Shown here: positions 34,649-47,082 of the stretch, in pieces | Position numbering within the stretch: the stretch's first letter is position 1 | Layout of the letters: each line of letters begins with the position of its first letter | NCBI GenBank assembly: GCA_013368375.1 | Contig: JAACJP010000016.1 | Coordinates: forward strand, 248,001-312,000 | Direction of reading: 5' to 3' | Source: Tricholomella constricta | Lineage: Eukaryota > Basidiomycota > Agaricomycetes > Agaricales > Lyophyllaceae | Length of the DNA stretch: 64,000 nucleotides | Translations under genes and position numbers: made by a program | The notes under the pieces: model-generated | Databases searched by the model: none | Seen by the model: only the letters and a program-made list of their open reading frames with translations | What the model was told of the DNA's origin: nothing

Positions 34649-36180
34649 ATGTCAGCTTCCTCTCCCTCTCAAGGAATAACTCTTGATCCCGCAATCGAAG
34701 CAACTCTGGCAACGATACTTACCAACATTGTGTCCCCGGTATTGGCAGACCTTGTAAATACATCGCCTCGACAAACAAAGTAAGCTCCTGTACTCCTTCA
34801 TGTGTTCACACTCACTTTATAAATAGAAGGCGGGGCCGTCGTATCGCGGATGGTGATGAAAATGCCGCCTTGAATAAAGGCCATTATGATTATGGCCGAT
34901 ACTATGCGCGTGCAGGCGATTTCTTTTTGAAGGTTGAGCGTGTCGTTAACTTCGGTATCCACCATGAAACCAACAACTCAGATGATGATACACCCCTATC
35001 CGCTTTGTAAGTACCAGAGTTTATTTTTTATTTCTATACCTTTCATTGACTGTTGACGTCGTCGAGTGACACGCGGCTCCTTGGAAGCTGGGAGATCTTG
35101 TGCAAGATGATCCCCGGTTTCAAGAATCAGATGCTTGAACTTTCTGGAGATCACCGTCAACGAAAAGGAATCTGCACTGAGGTTCGTAGTTAGCTTATTT
35201 ATATCTTCTCAGTGACCTCATCGACTCTAGATCAAGGCTGGTGTCAAGAAAGTTCGCGCGGACGATGCAAATTCAATGAAGACGAAAATCCTTGAATACA
35301 TGTTGCTCGATGCTCCAAATGCATCAGTTTTCCCTCCTCTCTTGACCAGCGGTCCCAAAACGCCCCGTGGTTGGAACCATCCACAGACAGCAAGACTGCT
35401 TTGTCCTCTGAAGTACCCTGCCACGTCAGAGTAAGCCTGTATCTCAATTTCCTTATCAGGATTATCATAGGCTGATCAAACCTAGGACATACGAGAAGAT
35501 TCGGCAAGCTAAACTCGCCGTTCATGCTAACATGTTCCCCCGATTTCTATTTCCTGACGACCAGGTTTTCGACGCCAATGACGTGTCAGCCGGTATCCTT
35601 CGGGGGCATATCATGGCTCGAGTAAGTCTTCATCGGTTCTTGTCAGCCATTACTAATTTTCTGCAAGGCTTGTCGACACATCTATCAAGGCCCCTCGACC
35701 GCTCTGCAGGTACCCGGAACACAACGAGGGAATGCAGGGAATGCGGCCCTTGCAGGGCTCACTGCGATGACACCTCGCATGATTGCCTATGTGGCAGTTC
35801 AGGTAACGTTTTCTCATCTCCTCGCATTGCTCGTTTGCTCATCTGTCACCACTACGTCCGGTTTGCTCTTACCTCGACGCTTTCGTGGGAGACTACGGAC
35901 GGAGCCTTCAAGTACGCCGATTTCTTCTGGCACATCGTAGGATTGTTCGACGACGAGGAAGAAGCACGAGGGCATCTGCAATATTTCAACAAGTAAGTCA
36001 AACACCCAAGCCATGACATGTATTAACAGATCTTTTAGCAAAGTTTTCGGATCTACAGCTGGCCTTGTACCTGAAGATACCCCCGCGCAAGATGACACCA
36101 ATGACTTCGAGGTCGCAAACCAACAACGCGCTCAGAAACGGGCCCGCCTCGCGGCTGCGGCTGACCCTACAGCTACATAA
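34649..36180 (+). CDS. DUF6698 domain protein
   Basis: The ATG at 34649 gives MSASSPSQGITLDPAIEATL. Seven or eight exons with short introns follow: GRRIADGDENAALNKGHYDY, GSWEILCKMIPGFKNQMLEL, NMFPRFLFPDDQVFDANDV, ACRHIYQGPSTALQVPG and AALAGLTAMTPRMIAYVAVQ. The C-terminal exons have VRFALTSTLSWETTDGAF + KYADFFWHIVGLFDD and LQYFNK. The stop TAA is at 36178-36180. The RHIY-GPSTAL...GNA...GLT-MTPR-IAY--VQ-RFAL pattern is the core of the DUF6698 family. It is restricted to mushrooms, highly copy-number variable and of unknown function. The C-terminus is rich in basic Arg/Lys and Ala. Confidence 0.7.
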
Positions 36181-38071
36181 TTGTACATTTGTATTACACG
36201 CGATGCCGAAATATATATTTTCATCTACTTTTGAAAACCCTATCAGCTGCACCTAAATTAGCAAGTCCTGCCGTGTCCCCCAATGTCCATGCAATTTTAT
36301 ATACCTCGACCTCCTCAAATAATCCACATGTACATTGGCAATACCTGTAAAGAGGTAAGTGAATATAATACTAGCTGGGCCTTGCCAATCACTCAAAATG
36401 ACTTTCAAGTTTGTATTCACGGTGTATATTGGCAACATCTGTAACTTCTACAGTCGAGGTGGCAAATTATGGCCTTACGACGATTATAGTCCATATAAGG
36501 GCATTGTATGGCACGGTAGCAATCTCACAGATTTGCTGATGGCAGTTACGGGGAGTTTTTGTCCACCACGTGAGTGGCTGATGTAACGTAGTCGGGAATG
36601 AAATTTATTTAAATACATTCTAGTCTTTGCTTGTGTTCGCCATGATGAATTCTGTTTTGCTTGCTGTGCTCGAGAAAGTTCTCGTTTTCCTCATTGGAGT
36701 TGCAAGGCTCTGTGGTGGGGCTCTGCTAACCTTTCTCATATAACGATCCAGTCGTTATCACACCAATTTCAATACACCGGATCTCGTTGTTTTAGGCTCC
36801 TACCATGCACTTGGAACTTCTCGTCTATGAATGTCAGGAATGGTGATGTACATCCCACACGCGTCTATTCATGCGACATGACATGTCAATACATTTGAAC
36901 TTCGTTGCGCTCATTCTCACTGCGACCACGATTCTGACGGTTCGATCTACTGTACCACCCACGCTCTTTCCGCCGCTTTAGGGCTGGAACGATGCGTATC
37001 ACAGAACCTCCCTGGATGACGTACTGGTTTCTTTTCTAAGGGTCATCTCTCGGTTTCCAGTGGAACTACACGACGTCCTTGAAGCTTGCTCTCCCTGGTA
37101 TTGCCAGTGCCTTTATATTGGAGGCAACGTCGTCGTGCAACTGGTTTTCCCCGTACGTCCAGAGTGTCTATCCCATGATAAACTCAATAACTCACAGTCA
37201 ACATATCCGAAACAGTATCCAAAAATCAAGAAAGTTGGGATTGTGCTCGGTCTTCCGTCACTGATTCATATTCTCGTGCTCCGGCTATTATAGTAAGCAT
37301 GTAGGCCCTGTCCTTTGCAAGTGCCCCTGCAATCGTACCCTATATGAGCTATCTAGAAGACCATATCACTTTGACCATTCCCACCTCGGATTACTACCAG
37401 GGGACGCAACGAGCGTCGGTCGTTTTTACCCGATTGGCGTATGTGAATTTTTTTGTCGATCCTGACTTGTTTTGGATGTCGCTCATGTACATCGTTTCCA
37501 GGCCTACTAGTATCAGATCCTTCGTCCCGCGGCTATGATCCTCTTAAAAATTCTTTCTGCGTTATGCCTCGCGTATCCCAATGCTTTTGTCCAAGAATCG
37601 TCGAGTTGATGATATACTCTGGTTACCTCTGTTATGTGTGCCTTTTGTTTTACGATTCTCGAGTTTCATCTGTTCAGCGGAACCCTCACATTCTCTACAG
37701 TGTCTAAACGGATCCTTGGGAATGCGACAACCACAGGCTGCCTTGAACGACGCACCATTTAGGGCTTAGCTGCCCCGGGTTCCGCAATTTAAATACATAG
37801 AATCATAACACACAGGTACGTAAAACCGTGCATTTTTCGTCGAGCTGGATTACATTCGAGAATCTGTCGTTTGACAGATATCTGGTCATGCTGACCAGCT
37901 TAAAGACACAACCAAGCTTTGAACGTCCACGCTAAACCCGCCCTGTCGAGCATTCCAACTGTTTAAAAGCGCGAACGAAATCGCAACTCGGTCAGTCCCA
38001 TTGCGATTATGAAGTTTCTCCCGACATTACTCGGACTTCCATTGAAAAGGTTCAAGGGTCCATCCATCTAA
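36181..38071. other. Intergenic, possible decayed coding fragments
   Basis: Short plus-strand stretches around 37060-37270 (WNYTTSLKLALPGIASAFI) and 37590-37770 (LWLPLLCVPFVLRFSSFIC) look protein-like but have stops and no recognised family. Direct similarity exists between 36320-36345 and 36420-36445 (GTACATTGGCAATACCTGTAA and GTATATTGGCAACATCTGTAA). Nothing else is supported. Confidence 0.35.
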
Positions 38072-39854
38072 CTAGGTCTTATCGAGACCAAGCTCTTCCA
38101 AGACTTCATTACATACAGCTAACCATATTTTTCCAATCTTTTCAAAATCTTCAAGCTGTGGTGCATCATCAGTAAGGGCGCTCAGTGACCTCAAACAGTA
38201 GTAAAGGCCGACTCACCTCTGACCACACTTGAGCGCTGCATCGCGTCCACCATCGATTATTATGGTAGAAATGTGCGGAATAAGCCTTGTGCGTTTCCAA
38301 GAGTTTTGTCTTGAATTTCAGATCAATTTCCTCCGTCGGTAGAATATGTCCCGGGAACGGCAGTTCCACGTTGGCCTGAAAATGAGAAAAAAGAGATTAC
38401 TTATGAACTTAACGGCAAATTTGAACGAACAAACCATATTGAGAGTCAATTCGCCATCCGGGTCCATTACTCGAGTGCCTAATATCTCGGCGAGGCGTTT
38501 CCCGCCTTTCAGAGCTAGGTCATGGCAGTAAGCGTTGATCTTATGCTCGCCACCGAGCCAGTTCCTGAAATCCAGCGCTAGTCATGGATTACACCAGTTG
38601 TTGATGTAAGAAAGGTTGGAGTAGACGACTTACCAGGAGCAACACTCAAATAAGAGGTATAATCTATGGTTCCGTTCCCTGGTGATATATAATCACGTTA
38701 GTGTCGACTGGAAAAAGCCTGGCCCTTGAACAGATTCCTACATTCATACTGAATAACAAAGTTGGGTTCCTTCCTATCCGCCGGCGAGATGTAAGCATGA
38801 GATGTCGGAAGCGACGTCTTGACAATACTCTGATTCCTGCAACCAGTGTTCACCCGCTCAGTACAATGGCGGCTCGTCGATCTAATCCTACTGACCGTTT
38901 TGGGACATACAAAACCGCGGCCGCACGCTTGGCCGACAGCCACTTGTGGCAATTCTGCAGCCACATCGTATGAGCACCACGGACAACGCAGACAGACAAA
39001 GATGATATGATCAGCGTACCGAGACCCAAAAGTCAGGCTGGGCCGCACTCAAATTCAGGTCCGTCTCCTGCCCGATGGAGTGTGCTGCATCAATGACGCT
39101 CCAGGCGCCTAACCCCTTGCAGATCGCGACCAATTCCTTCCAGGGCAGCAGAACTCCAGGATTTGAGACGATACTATCAATAACGACGACAGTCTTCTTC
39201 CCCTCTTGGTTTGGATGAGCAGCAAGGAATTCCTTGAAGCTGGCAATGATCTCCTTGTGCGTGGTGGGGAACTGCACGACGAATTGCTCGATCGTCGGGT
39301 GCGGAGGGACGTCCCCGATGTTCTTTACTGTCTTATTGATCGACCCGTAGGTCGTATTGACTGCCGATCCCATATAGGCAGCAGGATCATTGAGTGCTGC
39401 GAAAGGAGCAGGGGATGGGTAGGCTCACACGCGATGATGGTGTCGCCCTTCTCCCATTCGAAGTTCCGCAACACGATGTTGAGACCGATGGAGGCATTAG
39501 CGACGAGGACGACCTCATCGACGTCGACTCCAATTAATTGTGCGAGACGGCGGCGAACGTCGATCAAGAGAGGCTGGAAGCCCAGCCGATGGAAATGGTC
39601 CGGGTTCGCCTCAGCTTGAAGAGACAGCGCATTGACCGCAGCTAGGACAGGCCTTGGAGTCGCTCCGTACGAGCCTACACAATAATCGTAAGCTCAAGAT
39701 GATCCGGAGCTAGAGGTAGTGACTTGAACGATGCTCGATACATACCATTGTTCAGATTAATGTACCCCGGATCGAATGCGAAGTGCTTGAGCATATCGTG
39801 CCCAAAATTCGGAGGGGGCTGCTTGTAAAGCTCAGCGAGATCTAAGTTCTCCAT
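38072..39854 (-). CDS. Class-V PLP-dependent aminotransferase-like (isopenicillin-N-epimerase-like)
   Basis: The ATG at 39854 gives MENLDLAELYKQPPPNFG. Next come FAFDPGYINLNNG, then (after an intron) SYGATPRPVLAAVN, RRRLAQLIGVDVDEVVLVAN and IGLNIVLRNFEWEKGDTII. The PLP-contacting Asp is in GAWSVIDAAHSIGQE. The Schiff-base Lys is in NCHKWLSAKRAAAVLYVPK. The C-terminal part continues IDYTSYLSVAPALDFRNWLG and ends EVLEELGLDKT, with the stop at 38072-38074. Catalytic residues are in place over about 8 exons. In fungi such proteins are called isopenicillin-N-epimerase-like or cysteine-desulfurase-like, but their substrate is usually unknown. No neighbouring biosynthetic gene supports a penicillin-type pathway. 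Confidence 0.8.
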
Positions 39855-41607
39855 GGTAGTAACAACGATAGATCGAGTTCCGGGAGTAGATGGAGTATTT
39901 ATCTCAAATCTATACTCGCCGAAACCGGGCCGTATACACGAAGCGATCACGTGGTATGCGTCATGACTCAGGGTGACAGAACGCGTCGACGCGTTGTTGT
40001 GTTCGATGCGAGTCTAGACGCAATGCTAAGCGCAAAATACGTCCACCAAGGGAGAGAGGAAACTTTTCGCGTCAGCTTGGCTAAAATATGTTGATATATC
40101 AGCGTACCCTGTGAGTCAAGTTGGAGACGAGCATGTGGCGATGCTTAACGATGATCAAGGAGGCCATTATTGCTTGGAGGTCTAGACATGAAGATTGATG
40201 AATAATTGCAGCACTTGTGTGCAGATGGCTACCAGGACTGATGTGCTCGGAATACACACGGAGCTTGCAAAGGGTCACTTTGAGCGAAAAATCAACTGCA
40301 GAAACTTGCATTATGGGAGTACCGAAACTACGAGTCATTGGGCGCACGTACTGATGATATGCAGAGAGCTCCGGATGCGTATTTTGAACCCAGCGATAAT
40401 GCACCACAAGCAATCAGGATCTGAACCCAACTCGGCGCGTCAAATACCACGCAAAGGAGCGACGTTCAGAAGCAAGTACGTAACTCCGCGGGCCCCAATG
40501 CCTATCATTACATCGTCCATGGCGGCACACGTCCATAACATAGCAATAGTGAAGTCGATGGATCGCCCGTGTCTCGTTTTCGATGTTATGGAGTTGTACA
40601 GCGGTTAGAAAACGGGAAGCTGAGGATAACAAATATCCGCCCTCGTGTGGGGGGGATGTGTGTCGCGAAGAAACCGCCACAAAGCCATGAGCCAGAGGAG
40701 CCAGTTATTAGAAGCCCGACGCGACGACCCGTGGTAGGTGAAGCTTTGAAGGATCAAGAAATTATGACGAGAGTGAAGAGTGGCATAAAAATTAGAAGGC
40801 AATCGCGAGGTGGAGATGCTCGAATTGTCTCGTTCTGCGGGCGGGCGAAAATCTTCCGAATCGCTCGAACTTAGCAGCACGACATGTGCCCTTGAAGCGG
40901 TGGTTCTATAAGTACAGAGCCGCCACTTATGAGTGTATTGCGTAGTCCAATGCGCAATATCAACGAGGAAACTGGTACACTGGGAAGGTGAATGATTGTG
41001 CGTGGTAGGACTACAGTGAAGAGCATCAAAATCAAATTTCACACGCCTCTTCTTGTTCCTTGACATCCTTCCAGAAACCACCTCACTGGGCCGGAGTCTG
41101 CTCGATATACTCTCATTACGAGGGATCCCAGTCCACTTTGGCATGGATGCTGGCAGGTGTGGCTCTGTCTGGTGCTGAGGCAACACCATGCCTTTCTGAA
41201 GTTCAACGTCAACGTCAGAAAACGTTGTCATGAAAAACTAAGTCCCTGATGCAAAACGCATCTCCACACTTTGGCGAGAGTCGACTTTCCCGCACAATCC
41301 TTCGTTCTGCTTCTGAGATCTGAGGTAACAAAAAAGCCGTGTTGCGCTTCGATAATCGCTCAAGAGCTCGCGGATCGACCGCTCCTTCTAAAGCCCGGCT
41401 CACCTTCCAATGCCTGCAGGTCATCCTCGAAGCTTCAAGGACATTTCTTTCTTCTTTATCACCGAGTACCCAGACCCGTGGTCTTCTGCCTTTCCTTGTC
41501 ATCGATTACCTTTCTTCATTTTTTTGGGCCGTATTTGAGTTCGAATTATAAACTTGCTCATCCTTCCACTCCCCCTTCCCGTTCTTTCTCTTGTATACAG
41601 CGTCTTC
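39855..41607. other. Intergenic; one long unsupported ORF
   Basis: A minus-strand frame of 208 codons (40605-41231) has no recognisable domain or compositional support. It runs across what is probably the promoter side of both neighbours. No other feature is visible. Confidence 0.35.
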
Positions 41608-43944
41608 ATGTCTGCTCCGCATCTCGTTCTTGATAATACGTCCGTGAAGCTTATTCCGTTACACTCGCTGCCGCCTTCCTAATTCCAGGACGCTTTCTTA
41701 CCCAGCTTGGGGGCTGCTTTCGTTGGCGTGGTTGTCGCCGCAGTGTATGTCCATATGCATGTGTTTTTACTTCGTCACTGAATTCCTGGTTCGGGCCAGT
41801 TTACACGGAGGTTTGGTGTTCTTGCGAATCCAACCAGTTCTACTTTGAATAGGCATCTGGATCACAGTTTCTTGCGTTCAAGCATGGTATTATTTCACAC
41901 ATCAAAAGGATACATGGCCACTCAAGACGCTCGTAAGCTTTCCTACTGACGCTTCGTTCGTGGTGCTAAATTATCCACCAGGTCGGCGCCGTGATGGTCT
42001 TTGATACGGTCCACCAGATCTTGATATCTCACACCGGTATGTCGACTGTGCAACCGATTGAGGGCTAATGGAACCGTCCAATGGTCTAGTCTATACGTAC
42101 ACCATCACGAACTACGACAACCCTGCTCGACTTGGCGACTTGGTTTGGTAAGTGGTGATCTATCCCATTGAACCTTCAACGAGCTCATGTAACGACTCTA
42201 TGCGCTTAGGAGCATGCTTGTGAGTACCGGCATGGACGTCCCTTGACGCCTGATGACTGATACGTTTCCACAAGGTCGAAGTGTTGTTCAACGTAAGGAA
42301 GGTTGGATCTTCGCGCCGTAATAGCACGCTGAGCACTTCTGCCGATTCCAGGGATTCACAGCATTTCTTGTACAAGGGTCCGCACATTCTTCCAGTCCGT
42401 ATATCGTAGATCTCAGCTCATCCACATCTTTAGTTTCTTGACCCTGAGAGTATGGCGGCGTGAGTCTATCTCCTGCACCTTGTTGCCCGCGACTAAAGCC
42501 CCCTTTTCAGTGAGCAACAGGAACAATTGGCTGACGAGCATCGTCGTACGTTCTGCATATGCGCTTTTTGACATGTTCTTTCTAAACCATTGCAGGCCAT
42601 TCTTGTTGCCGGCGAATTCGGTGAGAATAACCGCCTTTTCTGCTTACAACCTGCTAAAATTTTCCTTAGGCTGTGTCATTGGTACGTCGTGTCTTCCTAT
42701 ATCATGTCCGGGAGGATCACATGTGGCTTTACCCTAGCCTTCGGTGCCATGTCGTGAGTCTCTCTTGAGCTTCGTGTCTCCGCCATCCATGACTTATGTA
42801 CACTTATTCCCAGACTCCATTTCCGCACATTTTCTGACCTCGCGAACCTGAAGGTTTGCTTACGCTTCTTCGTAATATGCCCTGCCAATTCTACAAACAC
42901 TCTGCTAGTATCTTTCAATCACGGTCAATGCTCTCGCCGCAGCCGGGGATGTACTTATCGCGGCGATACTCTGCACCCTCCTACATCGGTCGCGGACAGG
43001 TTTCCACCGGTACGCGTTCCCTTCGATAATTCGGACATGCTGCCAACAAAATTCGCATTGCCAGATCGGATACGATGATCAACAAATTGGTATGTCTCTG
43101 CCCCTAGAGAACGCCATCCCGTCGGACCCACCTGATAGATGGGGCGGTCCAGATCCTCTTCGCAGTCAACACAGGCTTCTTAACGAGGTTGGTGCTCTGC
43201 TTGCTCAATTCGAGTTTGTTAGAACTTTTTCATCTGACCATATTCTGACGAAACGAAGCTTGTGCGCTGTTGCTTCCTTGATCTCGGTAAGTAAGGCATT
43301 CCTGGCCCTATCTTCCACGCTTCGCGCCCTAATCAAGAACTTGTCCGGACCCCCCACGCGCTCGCTTCCTGCTCTTCAGATTACGGTCGCAGGGAAAACA
43401 TTTCTGTACATCGCTTTCTTCTTCTGCATTGGCCGCCGTACGTTTTTTCACCATGTCTGCTTTCTCGTCAACGAACGAGCTCTGACATGCACCAATGCAG
43501 TCTACTCCAACTCCCTCCTCGCAACACTGAACGCACGAAAAATGATCCGCGGCTCCGCTGACGCCGTGCACACCACGAGCGATAACGTCTCCCTGTCCCT
43601 TCGGGAATTCCCAAAGAACGGCGGCACCGTCTCATCCAGGGTGAGTTTCAATTCTTCCCGGGAACCCCCCGAACTCTGCCGTGGAGACGCTCATGTCAAT
43701 GGGCGGGGGCATCTAGCAGCGCCCCACCAATATATCTATCAAAATCGACACGACGAAAGAGTTCGCCACGGACTCGGATCAGGGGCACGACCCGGAGAAG
43801 GGGGGCGACTCGGCGCTGGTGGGTGTTGTTTTGTATTCTTTTGATTCCTCCATCTCACCCTCATATCTCAATTGAACTTGAATGTCGACAGTCTACCAGC
43901 TCGACCACCTGCCCGTCCTTCTCCAACTTGACGACCGAAAATGA
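41608..43944 (+). CDS. DUF6534-type multispanning membrane protein
   Basis: The ATG at 41608 gives MSAPHLVLDNTSVK. Many small exons follow with membrane-like segments, including a VQAWYYFTHQKDTWPLKTL-like loop and FDTVHQILISHTVYTYTITN. Then come FLVQ-type helices and finally NSLLATLNARKMIRGSADAV, the signature end of this family, then a hydrophilic cytoplasmic tail. The stop TGA is at 43942-43944, after LLQLDDRK. DUF6534 proteins have about seven predicted helices and are strongly expanded in mushrooms; their function is unknown. Exon boundaries are approximate because introns outnumber clear landmarks. Confidence 0.65.
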
Positions 43945-44398
43945 AGCGGCGTGATATTGACAGAACAGGCCCGGGTGTTACGTACCCTCCCTCGTTCACG
44001 AAAAACGAATTCATCTTGTACTGTTTTTTTTTCTTCACTTTTTTTTTTCTCTTCTTATTCGTGGTGGTGCTGGTTGCGCCTCTGCTTGTGCTTGCTACAC
44101 ATCTGTCATTGCGCGTACGTGTAAAACGGCGATTTTGACCTACTTACGTATTTCATTGGGTATGTATAAAGAAAGAAATTAGTTTACTGTAGCATACGCT
44201 TGGGCTTGGGAGGCAGCAGCAGCACGACGTGTCTCGCCTCCAGGGGGGGTAAGAGGAAAGGATAGGAAATCAATACACCTCCACTTTGTGATCACGATAC
44301 CTATTTTCCAGGAATGATGGGAGCATCTCCTGCTCAGAGGCGCCGGATGCGCCTTGCTGGTTTCTCGATGCTACCGCAACCATGAATTAAACGGACTC

Positions 44399-45417
44399 TC
44401 AGCCTTCCTCCATAGCATCCCCATCCTCTTCTCCTTCCTGCGCAGCCCCATTCCACCACGACACCGGGCCAAGTCCCTGCTCCGCAATCGAACACTACCA
44501 TCGATCCCCACCCATAAGCACACATTATACGAAACCCCAACACAGGCACAGGCCAACGAAAGACCTACAATAACATTATACGGCGCACGCTTGACTTCCC
44601 TATGGACCTGCACGCCTTCCGACATCTTGGGGGGGCCAGGCTCGTCGTCGAAAAAGTCGTCCGCCTCGACTCGCACGCGCATCACCTCGCCTTGGTCGAT
44701 GTACATCCGCTCTGAGACGGGCGTGTCCAGCATCTCGTGTGTCGTGCCTAGGTCGGAGTCTGGGAGCCAGAAGTGGGCGCGTTCGTTTGGATCACTGTGC
44801 ATAAGTTTGTTATGATGCTGGGGGTTTTTTTTTTGGCGGCGGGCGGGGGGGGGGGGAGAGAGTGGGGAACGTACAATGCTGTTGGTTGGGGGAGATAGGA
44901 TACGGGGATGTAAATGTCGTCAAAGAACCCTACAGATACTGTTGTCATGGTCAAAAATGAATTATGGAACCTGAGGTAGACGCGGTGGAGACAACAACGT
45001 ACATCGAATACCCTCCTGGTCTGACGACTTTACCTTTGCAACCATAACCTCCGACGTAAAAGGTCGGAACACCACCATCCGAAACACCACTATCCGCTGC
45101 GAGTTCAACACGTTATCATGCACTTGACATGACCGAACAACAATACCCTTGTACCACAAAAACCCATCCCCATATCGGACCTTCCCCTCTCCCGCTTCGC
45201 TCAGATCGAACACACAGATACACAGCCCGACGTCGTGGAGTATCCGGTTTGCGTATTTCTTGTTCAGTTCGACTATGAGAGCCTGGTCTGCTGGGGCGCC
45301 GAAGTTGGATGGGTGGATGGCTACGGTGTCCTGGACCATGAAAATTTCAGTTCGTCCAGTTGGTTTTGAGCTTTACTAGAGCCATAGCTATACCTTTAGG
45401 ATTGAAAGTACAAACAT
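44399..45417 (-). CDS. RPC25: RNA polymerase III subunit RPC25/RPC8 (Rpb7-like)
   Basis: The ATG at 45415-45417 gives MFVLSILK. After a 64-bp intron comes DTVAIHPSNFGAPADQALIV, then KYANRILHDVGLCICVFDL and KVRYGDGFLWYK. Next are VVFRMVVFRPFTSEVMVAKV + KSSDQEGIR, then GFFDDIYIPVSYLPQPTA, PNERAHFWLPDSD and MYIDQGEVMRVRVEADDFF. A last short exon reads CSIAEQGLGPVSWWNGA, with the stop at 44399-44401. This is the Rpb7-type stalk subunit of Pol III: an N-terminal SHS2-like part followed by an OB fold that binds nascent RNA. All expected blocks are present. A retrotransposon begins only 14 bp upstream of the start codon. Confidence 0.9.
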
Positions 45418-45431
45418 GATGGGGAGAAGGG

Positions 45432-45604
45432 CGATAGCTGAGGCCACGTAAGCATGCGCACGGCTGGCCTAAGCTTAGATAAGGCCAACGCGTACCACGA
45501 AATTCACTTCCTCCTCTAATGTTTACTAATATATTTGAGCACTCGATTATTGTTAGAGATTCTTTCTCATTCGCATCCGCTCACTATCGAAAAAATTCTG
45601 CTCA
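45432..45604 (+). repeat. Split direct repeat A1
   Basis: It begins CGATAGCTGAGGCCACG and ends AAAAAATTCTGCTCA, six bases before the Gag-like start codon. It matches A2 (51176-51348) except G/C at one site (AGAGATTC versus AGACATTC). Confidence 0.9.
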
Positions 45605-45609
45605 ATTAA

Positions 45610-47082
45610 ATGTCTGCTCAGCTGTCTAATGCCGGTATTCCCGGCCCAATTCCCGATGATTTTGACTTTGATGCTCATCTGGCCGTTCCGGATGCCCTGA
45701 CTATGCCCGAGATACCGCTTCCGACCCGTATTTCTCGGAACGTCGAAATCGAAGTCTACAATAACGATAGCATTTTCAAAACGGTCAACGCTAAGGAAAC
45801 CCCTTCACCACGACCGGCCGATCTCGACATCGGTCCCCCTCTACGCCGTCTGTACTCTTTCTCAGATGAAGAGTTTCAGGAGCTAGTAGATAGCGAGGCG
45901 CTGTGCGCTAGTCTCGCACCCCTTCCTATTGCCCTTCTTCGGTTCATCGAGGGCGAGCGTGCGGGCTTGAAGAAGACAGCTGAGCGCGACAGGCAAGCGG
46001 GGAAAGAAAAGGACAAGGAGGCGGACGTCAAAACGCGCACCAAGTTACTCGGCAGCATGCAGCTCCTTGACCCGGTCAAGCGGGTGCCTGCTCAGCGCGA
46101 CAGGATCATTATCCCGACGACTTATCTGTTGTGTATCAAGAATAAGCTATGTCCTCCTCTGAACTTCTTTACCAACGAACATGTTGATGCCGTCAATTAT
46201 ACTCCCCAGGATGTCCATTTCAAGTTACTGCGACCTTGGGCTGATGAAGACACCACCGAGAAGGTCCAGCTTCTGGACATGCCCAAAATGATTTCTCTGT
46301 GGGGCTCGGACGACTCTAGTGCCTGCCTGAGTCCCTTCCGTTTCGTTGAGGCCTCCGGGAACTTGCTGGCTGCCCTGGAACTCTTATGCGACCCGTCGCC
46401 CTCGGTTTCGGCTACCATGGGCTCGACCACTCCTTCCTCGGCACTCACGGCCTCCGCCCCATCCTACGCTTCGGAATATAAAAGGCATCGCGACTTCTTC
46501 ACGCAACTGGACAATTTCGAAGTCACGTACCCGGACTGGTACCCTTTCGAGCTCAAAGCCCGAAGGGATATCCTCAAGGGCGTGCTCTTCGATTGGGACG
46601 CGTACGCATCGGAGGTACTGCTCCGTGTTCGACTTGGAGAGCTCGAACGCGAACGCCGTCCCAAACGCGCCGCGGAGTCGGACCCTACTCATCCCAATAA
46701 ATTCCCTCGGCAGTCTCGTACCGACACATCGCCGACGGCTGGTCGTTCTCGCCAGCCCTTTCGTTCAGGCCCGTCGCGAGTCCCGCAGTGTCTCATCTGC
46801 GCTAGGGGCCACTCCTACCGGGACCACCCTTCGGCGACCACCACGTTTGAAGACGGCAAGCCTCTCTTCTCACGTCTCCGAGACAACGCCATCTGGTCCG
46901 CTAAGGCCCACAAAGGCGGAACCCAAAAGAGAATCTGCAGTCTGTTCAACCTCAACCGGTTCTGCGACAACCGTCACGGACCCGACGCCTTACATATCTG
47001 CTCTCTCTGCGGAGCCCAGCATGCCGCTTTTGAGCGAAGCCCGTCTTGTGACAGGACCTTTGACGGGTTTATCCAAGCCTAA
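45610..47082 (+). CDS. Gag-like ORF1 of the Ngaro element
   Basis: 490 codons with no intron. The N-terminal part is acidic with a charged helix (KKTAERDRQAGKEKDKEAD). The middle resembles the conserved Gag-like block of these elements (YKRHRDFFTQLDNFEVTYPD). The C-terminus has Cys/His knuckles (CLICARGHSYRDH, and CSLFNLNRFCDNRHGP with HICSLCGAQH). These are the CCCH-type nucleic-acid-binding fingers seen in DIRS-order Gag proteins. The last 62 bases overlap the RT ORF in another frame. Confidence 0.75.
   Translation: MSAQLSNAGIPGPIPDDFDFDAHLAVPDALTMPEIPLPTRISRNVEIEVYNNDSIFKTVNAKETPSPRPADLDIGPPLRRLYSFSDEEFQELVDSEALCASLAPLPIALLRFIEGERAGLKKTAERDRQAGKEKDKEADVKTRTKLLGSMQLLDPVKRVPAQRDRIIIPTTYLLCIKNKLCPPLNFFTNEHVDAVNYTPQDVHFKLLRPWADEDTTEKVQLLDMPKMISLWGSDDSSACLSPFRFVEASGNLLAALELLCDPSPSVSATMGSTTPSSALTASAPSYASEYKRHRDFFTQLDNFEVTYPDWYPFELKARRDILKGVLFDWDAYASEVLLRVRLGELERERRPKRAAESDPTHPNKFPRQSRTDTSPTAGRSRQPFRSGPSRVPQCLICARGHSYRDHPSATTTFEDGKPLFSRLRDNAIWSAKAHKGGTQKRICSLFNLNRFCDNRHGPDALHICSLCGAQHAAFERSPSCDRTFDGFIQA

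Noticed and set aside
40605..41231. 208-codon minus-strand ORF
   Set aside because: No recognisable motif or splice context, and its composition looks like chance open frame in an intergenic region.
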